64,000 nucleotides of DNA from Pseudomonadota bacterium (GTDB lineage: Bacteria > Pseudomonadota > Gammaproteobacteria > Burkholderiales > Ferrovaceae): the NCBI GenBank assembly GCA_021798835.1, contig JAJZBQ010000004.1, positions 62,001 through 126,000 of the forward strand, written 5' to 3'. The translations under genes and the position numbers were made by a program. Below are positions 55,201 to 64,000 of this stretch, piece by piece; positions within the stretch are counted from its first letter, which is position 1, and the number at the start of each line of letters is the position of its first letter. The notes under the pieces are model-generated. The model worked only from the letters and a program-made list of their open reading frames with translations, did no database searches and was not told the origin of the DNA.

Positions 55201-56535
55201 GCCGAAGCGGGGGCAGGGGCTTGTCTGGCTGACGACATGGGTTTGGGTAAGACTCTGCAGACGCTGACATTATTGCTGTATCGCGCTCCACTGGGTCCAG
55301 CATTGGTTGTAGCCCCCACCTCCGTATGTGGCAACTGGGTTCAAGAAGTTGCGCGTTTTGCTCCACAACTAAAGGTTCAGTGGTGCGCTTCGGGGGGGCA
55401 ACGTTCATGGGATCCCCCCCCGGGCCCCTACGACCTGGTTGTCATCAGTTATACCCTGTTTCAGCAGGAAATTGAGGGTATCAACAGTCGGCATTGGGTA
55501 ACTTGCGTGCTCGATGAAGCGCAGGCAATCAAAAATGCCAATACCAAACGCTCTCAGGCTGCCATGAAAATTAATGCCGATTTTCGCCTGGTTACTACAG
55601 GCACTCCCATCGAGAATCATCTCGGTGAATTATGGAATCTATTTCGGTTTATCAATCCCGGACTGCTGGGATCGCTGGATGCGTTTACCGAAAAATTTGC
55701 TTTCCCCATCGAACGTCAGGGTGACCAGGAGAGCCGTGAGCGTCTGCGCAAATTGATCCAGCCATTTATTTTGCGACGGACCAAGAGCCAGGTTCTCAAA
55801 GAATTGCCACAACGTACTGAAGTAACATTACGTCTTGAGGCGTATGGTGAGGAACGTAATCTCTATGAAGCCGTTCGTCAGGAAGCCCTGGAAACCGCCA
55901 TCGCTGGAGAAGATCAACCCAATCGAATCCGGGTTCTGGCTGGTATCATGAAACTGCGACGCGCCTGCTGTCATGGCGCTCTGATTCTGCCAGAGAAGCC
56001 CTGGGAATCCTCCAAGATCATGGCACTCATGGAACTGGTCGAAGAACTTCGTGAGAGTGGTCACCGCGCACTGATATTCAGCCAGTTTGTCGATTATCTG
56101 CATCTGATTCGCCAGACGTTGGATGAACGTGGGGTAACTTATCAGTATCTTGATGGAAGTACTCCCTCTGCAGATCGAGCACGGCGTGTCAAGGCGTTTC
56201 AGGAAGGGTGCGACGATGTCTTTCTCATCAGTCTCAAGGCAGGCGGGGTGGGACTGAACTTGACCGCGGCCGACTATGTCATTCATATGGATCCATGGTG
56301 GAATCCTGCTGTGGAAGATCAAGCTTCAGATCGGGCACACCGCATGGGACAAACGCGGCCCGTGACCGTGTATCGATTGATCATCAAGGATTCAATCGAG
56401 GAAAGAATCGTGGCACTGCACGAACGCAAGCGCAACCTGGCCGACAGTCTCCTGGAAGGGGCAGGGGAGGGAACTACCCTGTCGACAGAAGAACTGATCG
56501 GCCTGCTGAAAGATCAACCGTGTAATGGCTTGTAG
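52267..56535 (+). CDS. SNF2/Rad54-family helicase-related protein, 1422 aa
   Basis: A long N-terminal part (about 950 residues, with helical repeats) precedes an SNF2 motor: LRDYQQQGFHWLV, Walker A DDMGLGKTLQTL near 988, DEAQAIKN near 1083, TTGTPIENHLGELW, and the helicase C domain (FLISLKAGGVGLNLTAADYV, DRAHRMGQTRPVTVYRL). Such proteins remodel protein-DNA or RNA polymerase complexes. ATG 52267 with AAGGCGG is preferred. It converges on ettA, sharing 22 nt. Confidence 0.85.
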   Translation: MLPVRGPPSNRSKGRVGKRKVFSIESGIADKILLYPDFLWSHDPIVKPSSSALVETPAPDPLLEPGSILLRLISLAYLPQSRSQAMALWEEFRSRSGEFSEIDGTRVLDDLLERQELSLHNGRLSCDPVNAEVILRNLPQDSYQSHYYETARQILKLPDYRHGYFVRHFNEGVRDLRLALYFRRYDDFAKLSQTLQNYFAADWRTRNPYLTLFDNPFSEQQFDTLPNETGLTVAAVILMLRVARFEPCKGPLSWLRERARVAPEEQRQWFASVLSEPMILRGHLDEALHLVSGRTFPLARTMEGLIRLLQGKREEALVLYEQAVRDCRKAQDLRKTGLSGLGGVGYVIALIATNDPKSLEKASTHIAQVIRNGSGLSAVYACLGEVARAAQTVLGERPEERAEIPDKESLALLFRSMACWWMDGSGERIDIQRLTDLARKAQHHGYRWVAAESLNLLDHVINAHPTQGRGTLLHQEINSHTLIDLIRRQPLWERALGALERLGHDWAQNAAPVVQYRFIWVISPGQESGQFLLEGREQKRASHGGWGIAKTVTLARLTHAHMEPEGITEQDRNIIAALRPWVSNQKPQDKKIHAPMVWPHLLHHPLVFWTSDSHRPVSIVPGRWVLEARRERHHWHLSAEPMLNHDQITLYHEVSHRLRLYVSHPEENRLLEIISPQGQMIPLEQESRIHAMVPGLSEKILLRGFGALANVEDQVCHDGLYALLAHHPDGLRLELVVYPQGVGHDAYFPGAGSRFCLNDGDPVRLVERDLEQEKRMADALWHRLQPWLVMGELPYIGHSRHPAAACEVLELLRANEPPVSLRWPAGESLRIRGEVQLDQLIIDVQTQGDWLQINGAIVDGDRVIELRDLLALAQCPDQRFIALSEGQYVALSEGLLDRIRALHGLSQPQADGICVPALAAPRLAEVLEQKITSRTDENWLALLTRHQSLSQWVPRIPEGLQAELRDYQQQGFHWLVRHAEAGAGACLADDMGLGKTLQTLTLLLYRAPLGPALVVAPTSVCGNWVQEVARFAPQLKVQWCASGGQRSWDPPPGPYDLVVISYTLFQQEIEGINSRHWVTCVLDEAQAIKNANTKRSQAAMKINADFRLVTTGTPIENHLGELWNLFRFINPGLLGSLDAFTEKFAFPIERQGDQESRERLRKLIQPFILRRTKSQVLKELPQRTEVTLRLEAYGEERNLYEAVRQEALETAIAGEDQPNRIRVLAGIMKLRRACCHGALILPEKPWESSKIMALMELVEELRESGHRALIFSQFVDYLHLIRQTLDERGVTYQYLDGSTPSADRARRVKAFQEGCDDVFLISLKAGGVGLNLTAADYVIHMDPWWNPAVEDQASDRAHRMGQTRPVTVYRLIIKDSIEERIVALHERKRNLADSLLEGAGEGTTLSTEELIGLLKDQPCNGL

Positions 56536-58181
56536 CGGAGACGGTGAGGGCGCGCTCCTTCCTCACCCAGACGCTTCCTCTTGTCGAGTTCATATTCCTG
56601 ATAATTTCCCGAAAAGAACGTAACCGCAGAATCCCCTTCAAAGGCCAGAATATGAGTCGCAATGCGATCCAGGAACCAACGGTCATGGGAAATCACCAGA
56701 ACGGTACCAGCAAACTCCAAAAGGGCATCTTCGAGAGCGCGCAAGGTCTCTACATCCAGATCATTGGATGGTTCGTCAAGCAGCAAGACATTTCCGCCGC
56801 GAATCAGGGTCTGGGCCAGATGTAAACGACCTCGTTCCCCTCCTGACAGATTTCCGACAATTTTTTGCTGATCGGCACCTTTGAAATTAAAACGGCCAAT
56901 ATAGGCGCGGGACGGAGTCTCATACTTTCCTACAGTCAGAATATCCGCGCCACCTGAAATGGCCTCCCAAACTGTCTTGTCGTTTTGCAGGGCATCACGA
57001 GACTGGTCAACATAAGACAAACGTACGGTAGAGCCCAGGGTCACACTCCCGGAGTCTGGAGTCTCCTGCCCAACGATCATGCGAAACAGGGTGGACTTAC
57101 CTGCGCCATTGGGGCCGATAATACCAACAATTGCCCCAGGGGGAAGGCTAAAGCTGACGCGATCAAGCAATAAACGATCACCAAAGGACTTGCTAACTCC
57201 ATCGAATGAAATCACGGAATCTCCCAAACGATCCCCAACCGGAATAAAAATCTCCTGGGTTTCATTACGTTTTTGATATTCTTGTGAACTCAACTCATCA
57301 AAGCGTGCCAACCGGGCCTTAGACTTGGCTTGACGACCTTTGGGATTCTGCCGAACCCACTCCAGTTCCTTCTGAATCGACTTTTGACGCGCCGACTCCT
57401 GAGCCTCTTCACGCTTCAGGCGATCTTCCTTCTGGGTCAGCCAGGAACTGTAATTGCCTTTCCAGGGAATCCCGTGACCGCGATCCAGTTCCAGAATCCA
57501 TTCCGCTGCGTTATCCAGAAAATAGCGATCATGGGTAACAGCGACCACCGTACCTGGAAAACGTTGCAAAAACTGCTCCAGCCAGTCAACACTTTCGGCA
57601 TCCAGATGGTTAGTGGGCTCATCCAGCAATAGCATATCTGGTTTTGAAATCAACAACTGACACAGGGCAACACGACGTTTTTCACCGCCAGAAAGATGGC
57701 CGATGCGCGTATCCCAGGACGGTAAACGCAACGCATCTGCCGCAATCTCCATCTGCAAATCTGCACTGTGACCGTCTGCCGCATTGAGGATCGCTTCAAG
57801 ACGTGCTTGCTCCGAAGCAAGATGATCAAAATCCGCGTCGGGATCAGCATAGGCTGCATAAACCGCTTCCAGGGCCGTACGAGCGGCCATGATGTCTCCC
57901 AGTCCCGACTCAACCGCCTGACGGACGGTCATCTCGGCATCCAGGCGTGGTTCTTGGGGCAAATAACCGATGCGAATACCGGGTTGCGGGGTGGCTTCAC
58001 CTTCAATATCCTGGTCTAACCCAGCCATGATCTTGAGAAGCGTCGATTTACCTGAACCGTTGAGACCCAATACACCAATTTTGGCACCCGGAAAAAAACT
58101 CAAAGAAATATCCTTGAGAATCTGACGTTTAGGAGGAACCAACTTGCCCACGCGATTCATGGTAAAAACATACTGTGCCAC
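56514..58181 (-). CDS. ettA: Energy-dependent translational throttle protein EttA (ABC-F)
   Basis: A 555-residue ABC-F ATPase with two nucleotide-binding domains. Walker A motifs are GLNGSGKSTLL and GPNGAGKSTLF, the signatures HLSGGEKRRV and NLSGGERGRL, with the linker and arm regions of EttA. It binds the ribosomal E site and gates initiation according to ADP/ATP. Full length. Confidence 0.95.
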   Translation of the reverse strand: MAQYVFTMNRVGKLVPPKRQILKDISLSFFPGAKIGVLGLNGSGKSTLLKIMAGLDQDIEGEATPQPGIRIGYLPQEPRLDAEMTVRQAVESGLGDIMAARTALEAVYAAYADPDADFDHLASEQARLEAILNAADGHSADLQMEIAADALRLPSWDTRIGHLSGGEKRRVALCQLLISKPDMLLLDEPTNHLDAESVDWLEQFLQRFPGTVVAVTHDRYFLDNAAEWILELDRGHGIPWKGNYSSWLTQKEDRLKREEAQESARQKSIQKELEWVRQNPKGRQAKSKARLARFDELSSQEYQKRNETQEIFIPVGDRLGDSVISFDGVSKSFGDRLLLDRVSFSLPPGAIVGIIGPNGAGKSTLFRMIVGQETPDSGSVTLGSTVRLSYVDQSRDALQNDKTVWEAISGGADILTVGKYETPSRAYIGRFNFKGADQQKIVGNLSGGERGRLHLAQTLIRGGNVLLLDEPSNDLDVETLRALEDALLEFAGTVLVISHDRWFLDRIATHILAFEGDSAVTFFSGNYQEYELDKRKRLGEEGARPHRLRYKPLHG

Positions 58182-58337
58182 GATAACATCCTTTTCTTAA
58201 AAATAGGGATCAAAATAGAAGAGCAGATTACCAGAAAACCGGCAACGCGGAACCTTTCGCCCGTGTAAACTTCTAAAACGGAAGAACGTTAACAGAACTG
58301 TACAGCACTTCATATAACCACAGAGCGAAGAACGACT

Positions 58338-58970
58338 ATGAAAAAACCACTTTCAATAACCACCATCTGCCTGATCGCCACCACTTTGCTTGGCCTTGAG
58401 GGATGTTCGTCACTCGGAGTGGGGGGCAGCGATTATACGGCTTCTCAGGTGCGCGGGGAACAATCGGTGCGCCTTGGGACAGTGGAAAGTATTCGTAAAG
58501 TACGCATTCAAAATGATCAACCAGGCGTGATGGGGGCAGTGGGGGGCGGGGTGGCCGGCGCGGCATTAGGCAGTACCATTGGACGTGGAGTGGGCAACGC
58601 TGCCGCAACTGTACTTGGAGCGTTGGCACTTGGTGCTGCAGGGGATGCCGCACAGAATGCACTGTCTAGCCAGGATGGCGTAGAGTTGACTATCCGTCAG
58701 GATAATGGATTGGTGATCGCAGTTACCCAGGGTGCCGATGAGGTATTCCAGGTTGGCGAACGTGTTCAGATTCTTGGCGGTGGCGGCGCTGTACGGGTTA
58801 CTCGTCTGGACAGTCGTTCTGGATTATATGGTCCACGTCAGGCGGCCCCCCAAAGTGCGGCTCCTATGGGTTCTGGGACCAACAATATCAGTTATTTTTG
58901 CCCGGACAGCAATGCCTATTATCCTCAGGTCAAGCAATGCCCATCGCCGTGGATGAAAGTCGCCCATTGA
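58338..58970 (+). CDS. Outer-membrane lipoprotein, SlyB/glycine-zipper type
   Basis: A 210-residue lipoprotein. Lipobox LLGLEGCSS gives Cys23. It has a glycine-zipper stretch (GAVGGGVAGAALGSTIGRGV), then QDNGLVIAVTQG and a C-terminal CPDSNAYYPQVKQCPSPW. It resembles SlyB/Pcp-type proteins but has an extended, Cys-containing tail. A terminator follows 10 nt after the stop. Confidence 0.85.
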   Translation: MKKPLSITTICLIATTLLGLEGCSSLGVGGSDYTASQVRGEQSVRLGTVESIRKVRIQNDQPGVMGAVGGGVAGAALGSTIGRGVGNAAATVLGALALGAAGDAAQNALSSQDGVELTIRQDNGLVIAVTQGADEVFQVGERVQILGGGGAVRVTRLDSRSGLYGPRQAAPQSAAPMGSGTNNISYFCPDSNAYYPQVKQCPSPWMKVAH

Positions 58971-58980
58971 CGTAGCCTTG

Positions 58981-59012
58981 GTAACGCCCCCTCAGGATGG
59001 GGCGTTATTTAT
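58981..59012 (+). terminator. Rho-independent terminator after the SlyB-like gene
   Basis: Stem AACGCCCC/GGGGCGTT (58983-58990 with 58999-59006), loop of 8, then ATTTAT. It lies between this gene and the converging response-regulator gene. Confidence 0.75.
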
Positions 59013-59037
59013 CACTCACGATTTAACATAATACAAA

Positions 59038-59739
59038 TTATACGAAGTCAGATTGGCGGCGCAGAAGGAGCACATATCCCTTGCCTCGCACTGAACGAAT
59101 CAAGGAATCCGCCTGGTGATAGTGTCGCAACTTGCGACGCAAATTTGATATGGAAACATCGATACAGCGATCCGTGGCTTCCCATGAGCGCCCACAAATC
59201 CGCATGAACAAAGTACTACGCTGTACCACTTGATTGGCATTTTTAAGAAGATACATCAGAAGATCGTATTCCCGTTCCGTCAAAGGTACTCGCTCACCGG
59301 TACGTAACCATATTAACTGGCGCATCGCTGTATTTGCCTGAAACCCAATGAATGTTGGGTTTCCCTGCAATTCTCTGTCTTGTATGGTGATCTGGCGTTC
59401 TAGCAGTCGTCTTAGACGCAGGATCAACTCACGGTAGTCAAATGGAATGCTGAGACATTCGTCGACCCCCATTTCCAATGCTGATAGACGCTCTTCGGTC
59501 ATATTGCGCGAATTGATCATTACAATTCCGGTCGTTGGGTGATTTTGACGAAAATATCCTATCAGCGCAGCAGCATGCTGCAACACACTGAAGAGCACCA
59601 GTTGAAATGAGCGCTGTTTGAGTAATTCTTTTGCTTCCAGTAGGCTGTTTACCTGTGTTACGCTGTAACCATTTTGCTCCAGATGGGCGCGGGTGTGCGC
59701 CATATCCGGGAAGCCTGGTTCAAAGAGCAACAGGTTCAT
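59038..59739 (-). CDS. Orphan OmpR-type response regulator with degenerate receiver
   Basis: A 233-residue protein. The receiver-like domain (1-115) lacks the phospho-acceptor: the site that is normally Asp is Ser51 (QLVLFSVLQ), and the conserved Lys is Ile98 (SIPF). Ser77 remains. The C-terminal winged helix is intact (LTEREYDLLMYLLKNANQVV, DVSISNLRRKL, SVRGKGYVL). No histidine kinase is adjacent. It is probably a phosphorylation-independent regulator. It is divergent from nadB. Confidence 0.85.
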   Translation of the reverse strand: MNLLLFEPGFPDMAHTRAHLEQNGYSVTQVNSLLEAKELLKQRSFQLVLFSVLQHAAALIGYFRQNHPTTGIVMINSRNMTEERLSALEMGVDECLSIPFDYRELILRLRRLLERQITIQDRELQGNPTFIGFQANTAMRQLIWLRTGERVPLTEREYDLLMYLLKNANQVVQRSTLFMRICGRSWEATDRCIDVSISNLRRKLRHYHQADSLIRSVRGKGYVLLLRRQSDFV

Positions 59740-59884
59740 GTTTTGTATCCTTTCTTGAATCTATGGGAAAATAATTCATCCCATATGTTACGTAAAATTC
59801 GCAATGTCTGTCGAATTTTTTATGTGCAGTCATTCCATGACCACGTAAATTCTGCTATGATTTTCCGTTATATATTTGATTTTT

Positions 59885-61480
59885 ATGGAGACCATAGTCC
59901 TGAACCAGTTTGATGCCATCGTAGTGGGAAGTGGTCTGGCGGGTTGTGTGGCCGCATTGGAATTGGCCGATCGGGGATTTCGCGTTGCATTACTGACCAA
60001 GCGAGCCTTGGAAGATGGAGCCAGTTCCTGGGCGCAGGGCGGAATTGCTGCGGCCCTTGGAGAAACAGATGAAGTTCGCCAGCACGTTGCTGACACAGAA
60101 ACGGCTGGTGCTGCTCTGTGCGATCAGGAAGCGACTCAGTTTATTCTCGAACGTGGACCTGCTGCGGTAGAGTGGTTGGCTCGCCGCGCCATTCCCTTTA
60201 CGCGGACCGGTGACGGCCTTTTCCACCTTACCCGCGAAGGAGGACATAGTCAGCGGCGTGTGGTTCATGCAGCAGATGCAACAGGTGCAGCGATTCAGGG
60301 AAAATTGCAACCATTGATTCGCGCACATCCTCAAATCACGGTGTTGGAGCAACACATGCTGGTAGATTTGATCACCAGCGACCGTTTGTCCCTTCCGGGG
60401 CCACGGCGATGCCTTGGATTATATGCCTTGGATGAACAATCGGGCGCGGTACTCACCTTTGCTTCCCCCCATGTCTTTTTAGCCACGGGAGGTGCCGGAA
60501 AAGTCTACCTCTATACCACCAATCCAGATACGGCCACAGGTGATGGAATTGCTGCGGGATGGCGTGCGGGTTGCAGCGTGGTCAATATGGAGTTTATTCA
60601 GTTTCATCCCACCTGCCTCTTTCACCCCCATGCCAAATCTTTCCTTATTTCAGAAGCAGTACGGGGTGAAGGCGGAATTCTGTGTCTGCCCAATGGGCAA
60701 CGCTTCATGCAGCATCACGATCCTCGTGGTGAGTTGGCACCACGTGATATCGTGGCACGCGCCATAGACTTCGAGATGAAGCGTCTTGGTCTGGACTATG
60801 TCAATCTCGACATCAGCCATCAACCTGCGCATTTCGTGCGTGAGCACTTTCCGACCATTTATCAGACTTGTCTGTCATTTGGGCTCGATATCACCCGTGA
60901 GCCCATTCCCGTAGTCCCTGCCGCCCATTACACCTGTGGTGGGCTACGCACTGATCTCCATGGGAGAACCGATGTCAATGGAGTTATCGCCATCGGGGAA
61001 ACCGCTTATACGGGCTTGCATGGTGCCAATCGTTTGGCCAGCAACTCTCTTCTGGAATGTGTTGTCATGGCTCGCGAAGCGAGCGCTGCCCTGCCCTTTC
61101 CTAACTCATTTACAGCGGTGATGCTGCCCGATTGGGATACGAGTCAGGTCACTGATGCGGATGAAGAGGTCGTTATTTCTCACAATTGGGAAGAATTGCG
61201 CCGGTTCATGTGGGACTATGTTGGAATCGTACGAACGGATAAGCGCCTGCAACGAGCAGCTCATCGGCTTGCCCTGCTACATGAAGAAATTCTTGAGTAT
61301 TACACCAATTTTCATGTCAGTCGTGATCTGCTGGAATTGCGTAATCTGGTCACCGTGTCAGATCTGATCGTTTCTTCGGCCCAGCAGCGCCGTGAAAGCC
61401 GTGGCTTACATTATAGCCGTGACTATCCCACCCTCCTTCCCAATCCACAGCCGACGCTGCTAACACCAAGCAGACGTTAG
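59885..61480 (+). CDS. nadB: L-aspartate oxidase
   Basis: A 531-residue flavoenzyme that makes iminoaspartate for NAD synthesis. FAD motif GSGLAGCVAALELADRG starts at 15, then ASSWAQGGIAAAL, HTxHGANRLASNSLLE-type loop (GLHGANRLASNSLLECVV) and a C-terminal helical domain. It starts at ATG 59885 with no obvious ribosome site upstream. It leads the nadB-nadC-nadA-panD group. Confidence 0.95.
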   Translation: METIVLNQFDAIVVGSGLAGCVAALELADRGFRVALLTKRALEDGASSWAQGGIAAALGETDEVRQHVADTETAGAALCDQEATQFILERGPAAVEWLARRAIPFTRTGDGLFHLTREGGHSQRRVVHAADATGAAIQGKLQPLIRAHPQITVLEQHMLVDLITSDRLSLPGPRRCLGLYALDEQSGAVLTFASPHVFLATGGAGKVYLYTTNPDTATGDGIAAGWRAGCSVVNMEFIQFHPTCLFHPHAKSFLISEAVRGEGGILCLPNGQRFMQHHDPRGELAPRDIVARAIDFEMKRLGLDYVNLDISHQPAHFVREHFPTIYQTCLSFGLDITREPIPVVPAAHYTCGGLRTDLHGRTDVNGVIAIGETAYTGLHGANRLASNSLLECVVMAREASAALPFPNSFTAVMLPDWDTSQVTDADEEVVISHNWEELRRFMWDYVGIVRTDKRLQRAAHRLALLHEEILEYYTNFHVSRDLLELRNLVTVSDLIVSSAQQRRESRGLHYSRDYPTLLPNPQPTLLTPSRR

Positions 61481-61518
61481 TTTTATATAATTACACCGCC
61501 CTATTGTTGAGAATTGAC

Positions 61519-62391
61519 ATGGATCATCTAGATTTTGATGAAGCACCACGCCAGGGAAGACCCGCACTTCACCTGGAAAAGCAGGTACAACGTGCCTTGG
61601 CAGAGGATATCGGTGCCGGGGATCTGACCGCTGAATTAATTCCAGAGGATCGGTATTGCGATGCGTTGATTATAGTGCGTGAAATCGCTGTGGTTTGTGG
61701 ACAACCATGGGTCAATGAAGTTTTTCGCCAACTGGATCCTCGCGTTCAGGTTGACTGGCAAGTTGCCGAGGGCGATGAACTTGAGACCAATCAGGTTGTC
61801 GCACGATTATCAGGTCCCGCGCGTGCCTTGTTGACAGGAGAGCGAGTCTCCCTCAATTTTTTACAAACTCTTTCAGGGGTTGCTACCCAAACACGCCGCT
61901 TTGTTCAAGCTGTGGCAGGAACTCGGGCCACCATCGTGGATACGCGCAAAACCATACCCGGGCTGCGCCTTGCCGAAAAATACGCTGTCCGTATTGGAGG
62001 TGGGACCAACCATCGGATGGGTCTCTATGATGCCATTCTCATCAAGGAGAACCATATCACCGCAACAGGGTCTATCACCAACGCGGTGAATATGGCCAAG
62101 GCGTTCAATGGTAAATATAAATTTATTCAGGTTGAAGTGGAAACTTTCGAGCAACTCGAAGAAGCATTGGACATCGGGGTGGGTATGGTGATGCTGGACA
62201 ATATGACTCCAGAACAACAACGGATGGCCATCGAGCGCGTAGGGAACCGCTCTCTGGTAGAAATATCTGGTGGTGTCTCTCTGGACAGTGTGCGCCTCAT
62301 CGCCGAACTGGGAGTTGACAGAATTTCTGTGGGGGCTTTGACCAAAGATGTAAAAGCCATCGATTATTCCATGAGGTTCAAGGATGTCTGA
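61519..62391 (+). CDS. nadC: Quinolinate phosphoribosyltransferase
   Basis: A 290-residue type II phosphoribosyltransferase converting quinolinate to NaMN. Signatures: [46 protein letters not shown] and [23 protein letters not shown] 61519 is preferred over an in-frame upstream start. It overlaps nadA by 8 nt. Confidence 0.96.
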   Translation: MDHLDFDEAPRQGRPALHLEKQVQRALAEDIGAGDLTAELIPEDRYCDALIIVREIAVVCGQPWVNEVFRQLDPRVQVDWQVAEGDELETNQVVARLSGPARALLTGERVSLNFLQTLSGVATQTRRFVQAVAGTRATIVDTRKTIPGLRLAEKYAVRIGGGTNHRMGLYDAILIKENHITATGSITNAVNMAKAFNGKYKFIQVEVETFEQLEEALDIGVGMVMLDNMTPEQQRMAIERVGNRSLVEISGGVSLDSVRLIAELGVDRISVGALTKDVKAIDYSMRFKDV

Positions 62392-63481
62392 TTGCTCACT
62401 TGCTTTTGATTATGACAATCCCGCGGGTCATACCGTTGGTCATGCGTGGGCAACAGTTCCGAGAGAGCCCTCGCAAACTCGTCGTTCAGCCTTGCTGGCT
62501 GAAATCCCTGTTTTGCTCAAAGAGCGCAATGCCGTGTTGGTGGCTCATTATTATGTTCACCCTGATCTTCAGGATTTGGCACAAGAAACAGGAGGGTTGG
62601 TAGCAGATTCTTTAGAGATGGCTCGCTTTGGGCGACAACATGCAGCACAAACCCTGGTCGTTGCTGGTGTGCGTTTCATGGGTGAAACCGCTAAAATTTT
62701 GTCCCCTGAGAAAACCGTATTGATGCCCAGCCGCGAGGCTGAGTGCTCGCTGGATCTTGGTTGCCCGAGCACAGAGTTTCAGGCTTTCTGCGATCAACAT
62801 CCAGACCGTATCGTAGTGGTCTATTCCAATACCAGCGCGGCAGTCAAGGCACGCGCAGACTGGGTGGTCACCTCCGGTTGTGCGGTGGCGGTGGCGCGTC
62901 ACCTGCACCAGCAGGGAAAAAAACTCATCTGGGCACCGGACCGTCATCTGGGGGATTATGTCGCACAGGAGACTGGGGCAGACCTCTTGGTTTGGCAGGG
63001 TTCATGCATTGTTCACGATGAATTCAAAGCTCAGGAATTAGCTGACCTCAAGCGCAACCACCCTCATGCCCGTGTATTGGTTCATCCGGAATCACCTCGT
63101 GCGGTCATTGCTTTGGCTGATTGCGTTGGCTCTACACGTGCCATTCTCGATGCAGCAGGAGATCCTCAAGTCAATACCTTTATCGTCGCCACCGATAATG
63201 GGATGTTCCACCAATTGCGCCGTACCTACCCTAATAAAATTTTCATGGAAGCACCGACGGCAGGCACATCAGCAACCTGCAAAAGTTGTGCTCACTGCCC
63301 TTGGATGGCAATGAATGAACTGGAAAATCTACATGCGGTTTTGCTTAATCAATCATCACCCATCGAAATCGATGCAACACTGATCGAACGTGCGCGGGTA
63401 CCCATCGAACGTATGCTGGCTTTCACTCAAGGGCAAGCGCGCGCTCCTCAAGGACTGGTCCCTGATATAGGTGCAGCCTAG
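62384..63481 (+). CDS. nadA: Quinolinate synthase A
   Basis: A 365-residue [4Fe-4S] enzyme condensing iminoaspartate with DHAP. Visible ligand boxes are [10 protein letters not shown] (Cys121), GSCIVHDEF and [10 protein letters not shown], with [12 protein letters not shown] and [12 protein letters not shown] around the active site. The N-terminal 35 residues are not conserved. It follows nadC with overlap. Confidence 0.96.
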   Translation: MSDCSLAFDYDNPAGHTVGHAWATVPREPSQTRRSALLAEIPVLLKERNAVLVAHYYVHPDLQDLAQETGGLVADSLEMARFGRQHAAQTLVVAGVRFMGETAKILSPEKTVLMPSREAECSLDLGCPSTEFQAFCDQHPDRIVVVYSNTSAAVKARADWVVTSGCAVAVARHLHQQGKKLIWAPDRHLGDYVAQETGADLLVWQGSCIVHDEFKAQELADLKRNHPHARVLVHPESPRAVIALADCVGSTRAILDAAGDPQVNTFIVATDNGMFHQLRRTYPNKIFMEAPTAGTSATCKSCAHCPWMAMNELENLHAVLLNQSSPIEIDATLIERARVPIERMLAFTQGQARAPQGLVPDIGAA

Positions 63482-63549
63482 ATACACGCCAATTTCATCC
63501 CTTGTTGGGGTAAAATAGCGTTTTTTTCTTGCGAGATACCGTATTTCCC

Positions 63550-63930
63550 ATGTTTTTGACCATGCTCAAAGCGAAATTGCACCGAGTCACTGTCACCCAT
63601 GCAGAATTGGGTTACGAAGGTTCTTGTGCCATCGACGAAACCCTGCTCGATGCGGCGGGAATCCATGAGTATCAACAGATTGATCTTTACAATGTCAATA
63701 ATGGCGAACGGTTCACTACCTACGCCATCCGTGGAGAACGTCATTCCGGGATGATTTCCGTGAATGGTGCCGCCGCACGCAAGGCTCAGGTCGGAGATGT
63801 GCTGATCATAGCCACTTATGGTCTCTGTACTCCCGATGAACTCAAGGAATTTTCTCCTCAGTTGGTCTATGTGGATGAACAAAACCGCATTAAACGCCTA
63901 GGCCATGAAATCCCCGTCCAGTCAATCTGA
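63550..63930 (+). CDS. panD: Aspartate 1-decarboxylase precursor
   Basis: A 126-residue pyruvoyl enzyme making beta-alanine for pantothenate. It begins [13 protein letters not shown], and the self-cleavage pair is Gly24-Ser25 in [23 protein letters not shown] is conserved. It lies 68 nt after nadA and also draws on aspartate. Confidence 0.96.
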   Translation: MFLTMLKAKLHRVTVTHAELGYEGSCAIDETLLDAAGIHEYQQIDLYNVNNGERFTTYAIRGERHSGMISVNGAAARKAQVGDVLIIATYGLCTPDELKEFSPQLVYVDEQNRIKRLGHEIPVQSI

Positions 63931-64000
63931 AAGGAACTCAGGAAACTCTCTGTAACCCGGCATTTCATAATATCGCAGGGCCACAGAGAGAAGGATTTCT

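Noticed and set aside
59740-59884. Riboswitch upstream of nadB
   Set aside because: I saw no conserved hairpin set or NAD-riboswitch-like motif; the region is a short AT-rich promoter.

Overview
The window is bacterial and most likely from a betaproteobacterium. The tmRNA tag peptide reads ANDDNFALAA, and the housekeeping set (glcDEF, nadB-nadC-nadA-panD, an mdtABC-type efflux operon, a PEP-CTERM protein) fits that group. An acidophilic or chemolithotrophic relative is possible, but the sequence alone does not prove it.

The window has two parts that meet at the tmRNA gene (20241-20606, minus strand). Everything left of the tmRNA 3' end is accessory DNA. Positions 1-5400 hold leftward genes of a phage-like or integrative element: a DEAD/DEAH helicase, a Sak4-like recombination ATPase, an AlpA-type regulator and an uncharacterised gene pair. 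They face a divergent XRE repressor and ImmA/IrrE protease pair, with a clear palindromic operator between. Rightward genes follow (alpha-solenoid protein, DUF2924, large serine recombinase, HTH protein). From 10.8 to 20.2 kb lies a patchwork of at least three insertion-sequence remnants, a 3.4 kb VPA1262-like gene with a phospholipase-D-like site and a truncated upstream partner, a divergent Nmad3-Nmad2 pair (predicted nucleotide-modification proteins), an integron-type cassette with its own attC but no integrase, a second truncated cassette, and a methyltransferase.

Right of the tmRNA the DNA is core chromosome: rhlE and yggU; glycolate oxidase glcDEF with sfsA and a LysR regulator; tusA; rfbD-rfbC and a nuclease; a decayed aldehyde dehydrogenase; secreted and sensory proteins; a PEP-CTERM protein; an aromatic aminotransferase; and uvrB. 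A leftward seven-gene run (mlaF-like, mdtA, mdtB, mdtC, outer-membrane factor, nadE, FAD oxidase) has gaps of 21 nt or less. It is followed by an SNF2 helicase, ettA, a SlyB-like lipoprotein, an orphan response regulator without the usual phospho-acceptor, and the NAD and pantothenate genes nadB, nadC, nadA and panD.

The most interesting region is 11.3-17.6 kb. A VPA1262/PLD-like gene and its partner sit back to back with Nmad3-Nmad2, and an IS30 copy that appears to have deleted DNA lies between them. It looks like a damaged defence or DNA-modification locus. Function there is inference.
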